Program-made: the position numbers and the translations under genes
Part shown: positions 59,643 to 64,000 of the stretch, one piece after another
How positions within the stretch are numbered: the first letter of the stretch is position 1
How the letters are laid out: every line of letters begins with the position of its first letter
The notes under the pieces: model-generated
The model's database searches: none
The model's input: only the letters and a program-made list of their open reading frames with translations
Told to the model about the DNA's origin: nothing
DNA from: Neolentinus lepideus HHB14362 ss-1
Lineage: Eukaryota > Basidiomycota > Agaricomycetes > Gloeophyllales > Gloeophyllaceae
Length of the DNA stretch: 64,000 nt
Reading direction: 5' to 3'
Assembly: GCA_001632425.1 (NCBI GenBank)
Contig: KV425657.1
Span: forward strand, 1-64,000

Positions 59643-60320
59643 TACTATCATGGGACGGGAGTTGCAAATGATTCCTGCAAATCACCATACAGCGTCAGCT
59701 GTGCTCAGCATTTTCATGATCAGTCTCCATAGAATCATGCAATGTCATCCTGCGAACATGATTATGATTTTTTCGCAATTTAATATCTAATGTTACGAGT
59801 GCAGGAGAGATGCTGGGTTGTGGACGGGAGTTGCAAAAGATTTGTCACACATCAGTCACACGGCACGTCCAGACTCCGATCCGGCACAGGCTCAAACGAC
59901 ATACTCCGCTTGACTGTCAACGAGCCGAGTTTGAATGTCATGTCAGGCGATGTCACGCCCTGCGCCCCGGGAGCTGCAATTCGACATCCTTAAAGGTCCT
60001 CAAGGACTTTTATGCTTATCGGGTTGGTTATTTAGACAGAAGAACAGTAGATAAAACTATCCCAAACTTGATTTTGATGTAAATGCGTATTATACCGGAG
60101 AGATCTCTTGTTTACATGCTGCAATCAGTATTGTGGCTCAGGTATCTCGACCAGCAATCCTTACCACACATGTTTTTCTTTGATTTTACTCCATGAACAG
60201 TATATCCTAGCCTATATCTATGCATCTGTGGTGGTCCCAAATTTTTTCGCTCAGTGTGGACGGTGTAGTAGGGGTTGGGACGGGAGTTGCAAATTTTGCA
60301 ACTCCCGTCCCATGATAGTA
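59643..60320. mobile_element. TA-flanked MITE, mariner-like (678 bp)
   Basis: Both ends read TACTATCATGGGACGGGAGT in inverted orientation, continuing TGCAAA (26 bp in total). The outer TA may be the target duplication of Tc1/mariner elements. The core motif GGACGGGAGTTGCAAA recurs in direct orientation near 59822 and 60278. No coding capacity. Confidence 0.75.
60276..60312. repeat. 37-bp palindrome at the right end of the MITE
   Basis: TGGGACGGGAGTTGCAA, three bases, then its exact complement. A second terminal-repeat copy sits directly against the right terminus, head to head. Confidence 0.85.
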
Positions 60321-60729
60321 GATCAGAGTAATATATACCCAGAAAATGTGAGATAGGCAAGAAGGTAGAACGGGTATTTGGCCCGAAAGTTTACCGGATA
60401 TAATGTTCTCTTGCAATCGACATGGCTGAGTCGACGGACATATAGCTTCAGGAACCAGCAGAGGCCTCAGGCCTCAGGTCTGAATCGCGCGTACGGTATC
60501 CATACCTTTATTTAATAGGCGAAAGAACGGGAACTTGCCGGACAATTGATTAACCATATGCACGTGATCCAGACGCGTTTGTTTGGTTTGCTCGCGTTAA
60601 GTGCCTCTTTCTCTACCCTGCCGATGGTTATACCAATTATTGTCTTACGTCTTTTACGCTCATTTGACTAGTCACTCACTATCACTATCATCTTACGACA
60701 CACCATTATCAATTCGACTCGCAAACACC

Positions 60730-61794
60730 ATGTATTCTCTGTCGATGAGATTCGTACGCAACCACGACACCCAGCCCAGCTCGTCTGATGTGCCGAAAAC
60801 CCGAGGGCGACGTGCGTCTTGGCTTGCGAAGGCTCTGTCACGGAAGGCGTCTCCAACTGTCTCACTGGTTAACACGAGCGCGTCATGCTCGACTACTTCG
60901 GGCAGTCCGTTATCAGCTATTGCGATGCCCGGAATTGTCTTTCAGGCGCCGAAGAGCTCTGTACCCTTTCCGTCAGCACCAATTCCCCTTCCATATGCTA
61001 ACAGAACATCTTCCCAAGTCCATCATTCGTCGACAAAGCGTAAACCATTTCCACCATACACTCTTGACGACTTAAACGACCTGGAGTCGGATGACAAACC
61101 CATCACAGTTTCGCCTTCTGCAAACTCGCCTCCATGGCATATTCAGCTTCATCGTCGACGGCGAGCGCAGTCATGCCTGGTGCAGACCTACTTTCACGAC
61201 CAGAACAAGGAGGTCATCTCTCCGCGACTGCCCCTGCGTACTCGTAAAGACCGGCCTCGAGATAGGGCCATGAGCGACAGCATCCCACCTGGCATCAGTA
61301 CTCCCAAACCGGTTATTCGACAGCCGAAGGCACGTAAAGCCAACAGAAAACACGCAGAGATGTACTTCCTCGCTGCGGTGTACCGCAGCATCAAGTGGTT
61401 TGTCGAGTACCGTGGACACGAACCGAGACGGCTCGCTCCAAGGGCTGACGTAATGAATGAGCAGGACAAGCTGTTTCTTGTCCGGCTTCATGACAACCTC
61501 CTCTTGCAAGGCTGCCAACCGACGCTTCTCAACGTGTGTCCTTCCCCTGAACCGTCCTTTCTGTACTCCAGCTCCCAGCTATCCTTGTCCGATCTGGATC
61601 CCCCATCTTCACCGATGCTAGGCGCGGCACCTCCTGCGTCGTCTCCTGAAGTCTTGACGCCTCCGCAAGTCGTCGCATCGCTCATCTTGCGCCATCGTGA
61701 CCGCGCAGCTGTTCGCCCTCGGTCTTCCTCTCCCGCTGGTCGGGTTGCGAGAGGCACTTCGCCTTTGCGAGACTGCGTCGTGGTGCTCTCATGA
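60730..61794 (+). CDS. Orphan protein, Ser/Pro-rich with a short helical block
   Basis: ATG at 60730 in a good fungal context (CACCATG), stop at 61794, 354 aa, no intron needed. An upstream in-frame GTG at 60601 was ignored. Residues about 20-180 are Ser/Pro-rich. Around residues 220-275 a helical, conserved-looking block reads KHAEMYFLAAVYRSIKWFVE and NEQDKLFLVRLHDNLLLQG. The C terminus is disordered with an Arg-rich patch. A further exon in another frame (61800-61987) cannot be excluded. No family recognised. Confidence 0.6.
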   Translation: MYSLSMRFVRNHDTQPSSSDVPKTRGRRASWLAKALSRKASPTVSLVNTSASCSTTSGSPLSAIAMPGIVFQAPKSSVPFPSAPIPLPYANRTSSQVHHSSTKRKPFPPYTLDDLNDLESDDKPITVSPSANSPPWHIQLHRRRRAQSCLVQTYFHDQNKEVISPRLPLRTRKDRPRDRAMSDSIPPGISTPKPVIRQPKARKANRKHAEMYFLAAVYRSIKWFVEYRGHEPRRLAPRADVMNEQDKLFLVRLHDNLLLQGCQPTLLNVCPSPEPSFLYSSSQLSLSDLDPPSSPMLGAAPPASSPEVLTPPQVVASLILRHRDRAAVRPRSSSPAGRVARGTSPLRDCVVVLS

Positions 61795-64000
61795 GCTGGA
61801 GAACAGACCCTCAATGCCACCGTTGCGATGCTTTTTTACGAAGTCCCTTATGTCGCAATTACGTCGACACGAAACAACGACATCCGTCCTACATGGCCTT
61901 TTCGAAGACACTTCCCCTCCTGACGCCTTCGCTACACTGCTGCACCTCGTTCCTTTGAATGCTAATGCCAGACGGACAATATTGTAGCGCTAGACTCTGT
62001 ATATCACCCGCAGGCCCGGCAATTGGATATGTTTATTATTGATCTATAATATATAGATGTGTTTGTGTCCTCCGTGTCAAGCCAATTGTTTACCCTCGCG
62101 ACTTCTTGATTGCCTGTTCCTCTGGTTTCCTTTGTTCTCGCCATCCTTCGACCTTTGCAGGAATGGAGTCACCCTAATCGAAGTATCGCTTATCAGAATC
62201 ACACGGGCCAGGGCTCAAGCCTACTTACCATCTCACGCACGAAACGAAGTATCTCAATCTAATGGATGCGGGGTCGCGCGGAGTCGACAACTGCGCAGCG
62301 AGTCGTGTAGGTCCACTGGACACCTCCCACACTTCCTTGAATGTTATCTCGTGTGGTGCCCTCGTCTGTGTAGCAGGAGAACTCAACCCAGTACACATCT
62401 GTTTTGCCAGCTCTCATGCATCATGACTTGTGGGTATCCTGAAGGTTCGAACGACATTACCATATATGTGAACTCCCCTGGGACGTATACACAGGTAGCT
62501 GTTTCTTCAACCGAAACAGACAACATTGTGTACACTAGGTGTGTCGTCTGATTGCTATGAGCAGAACTGAGAGACAGCAACGTTAGGGAACTTATCGCGC
62601 CGAGCAAATGCTTGGTTTTCGGCAGCAAAAGCATGAAACTCTTTGGCCAGCTCTTTGGCATCCTTCAGTGCGACCAATCTCAGCTTGGACAACTCTTCTA
62701 CAACCCTGAGTACTGAGTAACTGCCACGATAACAAAACAATCAAGCCGAGTCTAACAAAGCGAACAGCTCAAACAGCCAAATCAAAGACGTCTACTGGCG
62801 CCACCTCCATATAAGATAGTTGCTTGTCTACTAAGTCGCACACGGATTCATAGCGTAGAAAATGCAATACTGGCAGATAGTTCACAAAAATATTGCACAA
62901 GAAAGATAGTATACCAAGGAGTATTTTATGTCAAAATGGGGGGAATATGTGTGATAACGAGAGAGCAGGGACAAAATTATTGGGCGAGGGACTACAAATC
63001 CGATTCTGTATTTACTTTGTAGTCATCACTACAGCCGGAGAATGAATCGGTGATCGAAAATTGGAGTAAAGACTACAAACATACCAATCTCACGGTAACT
63101 CGGCATTGACGTTCCTACGGCGCCTAAATAGTGTACGATCTGAAGTCCATCGAATTATGTAGAGCGACTGAGCGATTTCACAATTCCCAGCTTTCTGTCG
63201 CCGGTACCTTGTCCTTCCACCATCCCCTCTGTTCCCATCAGGCATTCCAAACACGGCTAGGGCCCAGCGACATGTCGCGGAAGTAGATTGGGATGTGTCA
63301 CGATGCTTGACGTTGGTCAGCGCTGACATGGGTGTGTGAATACTAGTTGTTCTAATGGTGTCTTCCCCCCGCCACATTAATCTGGTGATTGTCAAGAGTC
63401 ATATGTACACACAATTCTGTGCAATAGAGCGGTGTCTGGATCTCGGAGCTTGTGATAGATATGTCCTGAGATTACAGCAGGCCATGGATTCGGAGGTATG
63501 TCAAATATGCATTGCTTTGATGAGCAACAAGTCCGAGCTACAAAAGGGATTCCAAAGCCTTTAAATCGTCGCTAATATCAAAGGTAAGCACCTTACGACA
63601 CGGGCATGCATGTTTGGCAAGTTTGTCTTTCTATGTTGCTCCTCGGAAACGAAGCTAAATGCTTCGCGCTATCCCTTTCCAGGTACAATAGTCTCCGGGA
63701 TGAGATTTATCGATTGAACAGCTTAGGGTTATATTAAACCTACTAGTATATATCCAGAAACGAAATCCTCAAGATAGCCTGTAGTAGAAGTATGCAACAG
63801 GTATTTAGACCCTCAAGCAATCACCTCATAATATGGCATATTCATCATCATTTATAGCGGGCCACGTGCAACCAGTGATAATTTCGCAGCCTGAGGCGAT
63901 ATATACTATTCAGAAAACACATATTAACCTCAGTCTGCTTTCTTTGATCTATTTCTGACGAAGACATAAACTGCAAGCACTTTCCTCCTTTCTGTTGTCT
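61795..64000. other. Right edge without a supported gene
   Basis: Short frames only (for example 62057-62551 on +, 62555-62740 on -), none with attachable exons. ACTACAAA-type motifs cluster at 62989-63085. A TATA-like sequence (CGATATATAC, 63898-63907) near the right end may belong to a gene outside the window. Confidence 0.4.
62989..63085. repeat. ACTACAAA motif cluster
   Basis: ACTACAAA or TTTGTAGT occurs at least three times in about 100 bp, with short spacers. Similar clusters are at 9055-9135 and 35865-35915, so this is likely a small dispersed repeat or a transposon end. Confidence 0.45.

Noticed and set aside
62057..62551. 164-codon plus-strand frame at the right edge
   Set aside because: Residue choice is poor and splice signals are lacking. 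Probably chance.

Overview
The window looks like nuclear DNA of an agaricomycete (mushroom-forming basidiomycete), possibly a polypore. The reasons are many short introns of about 47-73 bp, TATA-box genes with short 5' leaders, a basidiomycete gene set (GH5 steryl-glucosidase, Rds1-like ferritin fold, OPA3, eIF2A, RAD7, a RAP1-type Myb protein, a DHA2-type MFS transporter, a zinc ADH) and fungal transposon debris. Gene models were assembled by hand from splice sites and reading phase. For every multi-exon model the summed exon length is a multiple of three.

Layout. 1-10.9 kb is transposon territory: a two-ORF non-LTR retrotransposon running off the left edge, a hAT-like remnant, several kb of decayed AT-rich DNA, a foldback element and a possible solo LTR. 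11.4-19.1 kb is a compact housekeeping block: SDR (+), then OPA3, GH5 and eIF2A (all -). 19.1-26.4 kb is almost gene-free but holds a decayed partial copy of eIF2A. 26.4-31.6 kb holds a divergent pair: a kinase-fold gene (-) and an acidic protein with a PD...ExK nuclease-like signature (+). Next to it is a second, broken copy of the same pair, in which the kinase start is joined in frame to a piece resembling GH31 alpha-glucosidase. 31.8-36.1 kb is a RAP1-like telomere-protein gene with an internal tandem duplication and a hAT-type MITE in its promoter. 36.4-39.4 kb is a 3-kb long inverted repeat flanking a small two-TM gene. 39.8-42.9 kb is a 20-exon MFS transporter. 42.9-47.7 kb is nearly empty. 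47.7-61.8 kb carries an Rds1-like gene, two orphan genes, RAD7, a zinc alcohol dehydrogenase and another orphan, separated by nested and TA-flanked MITEs. 61.8-64 kb holds no supported gene.

The core genes serve separate housekeeping roles (telomere, nucleotide-excision repair, translation, mitochondria, steryl-glucoside turnover, transport) and do not form a metabolic cluster. The most unusual item is the duplicated kinase / PD-(D/E)XK-like divergent pair. It recalls the nuclease-plus-kinase theme of Crinkler-type effectors, but that link is inference.
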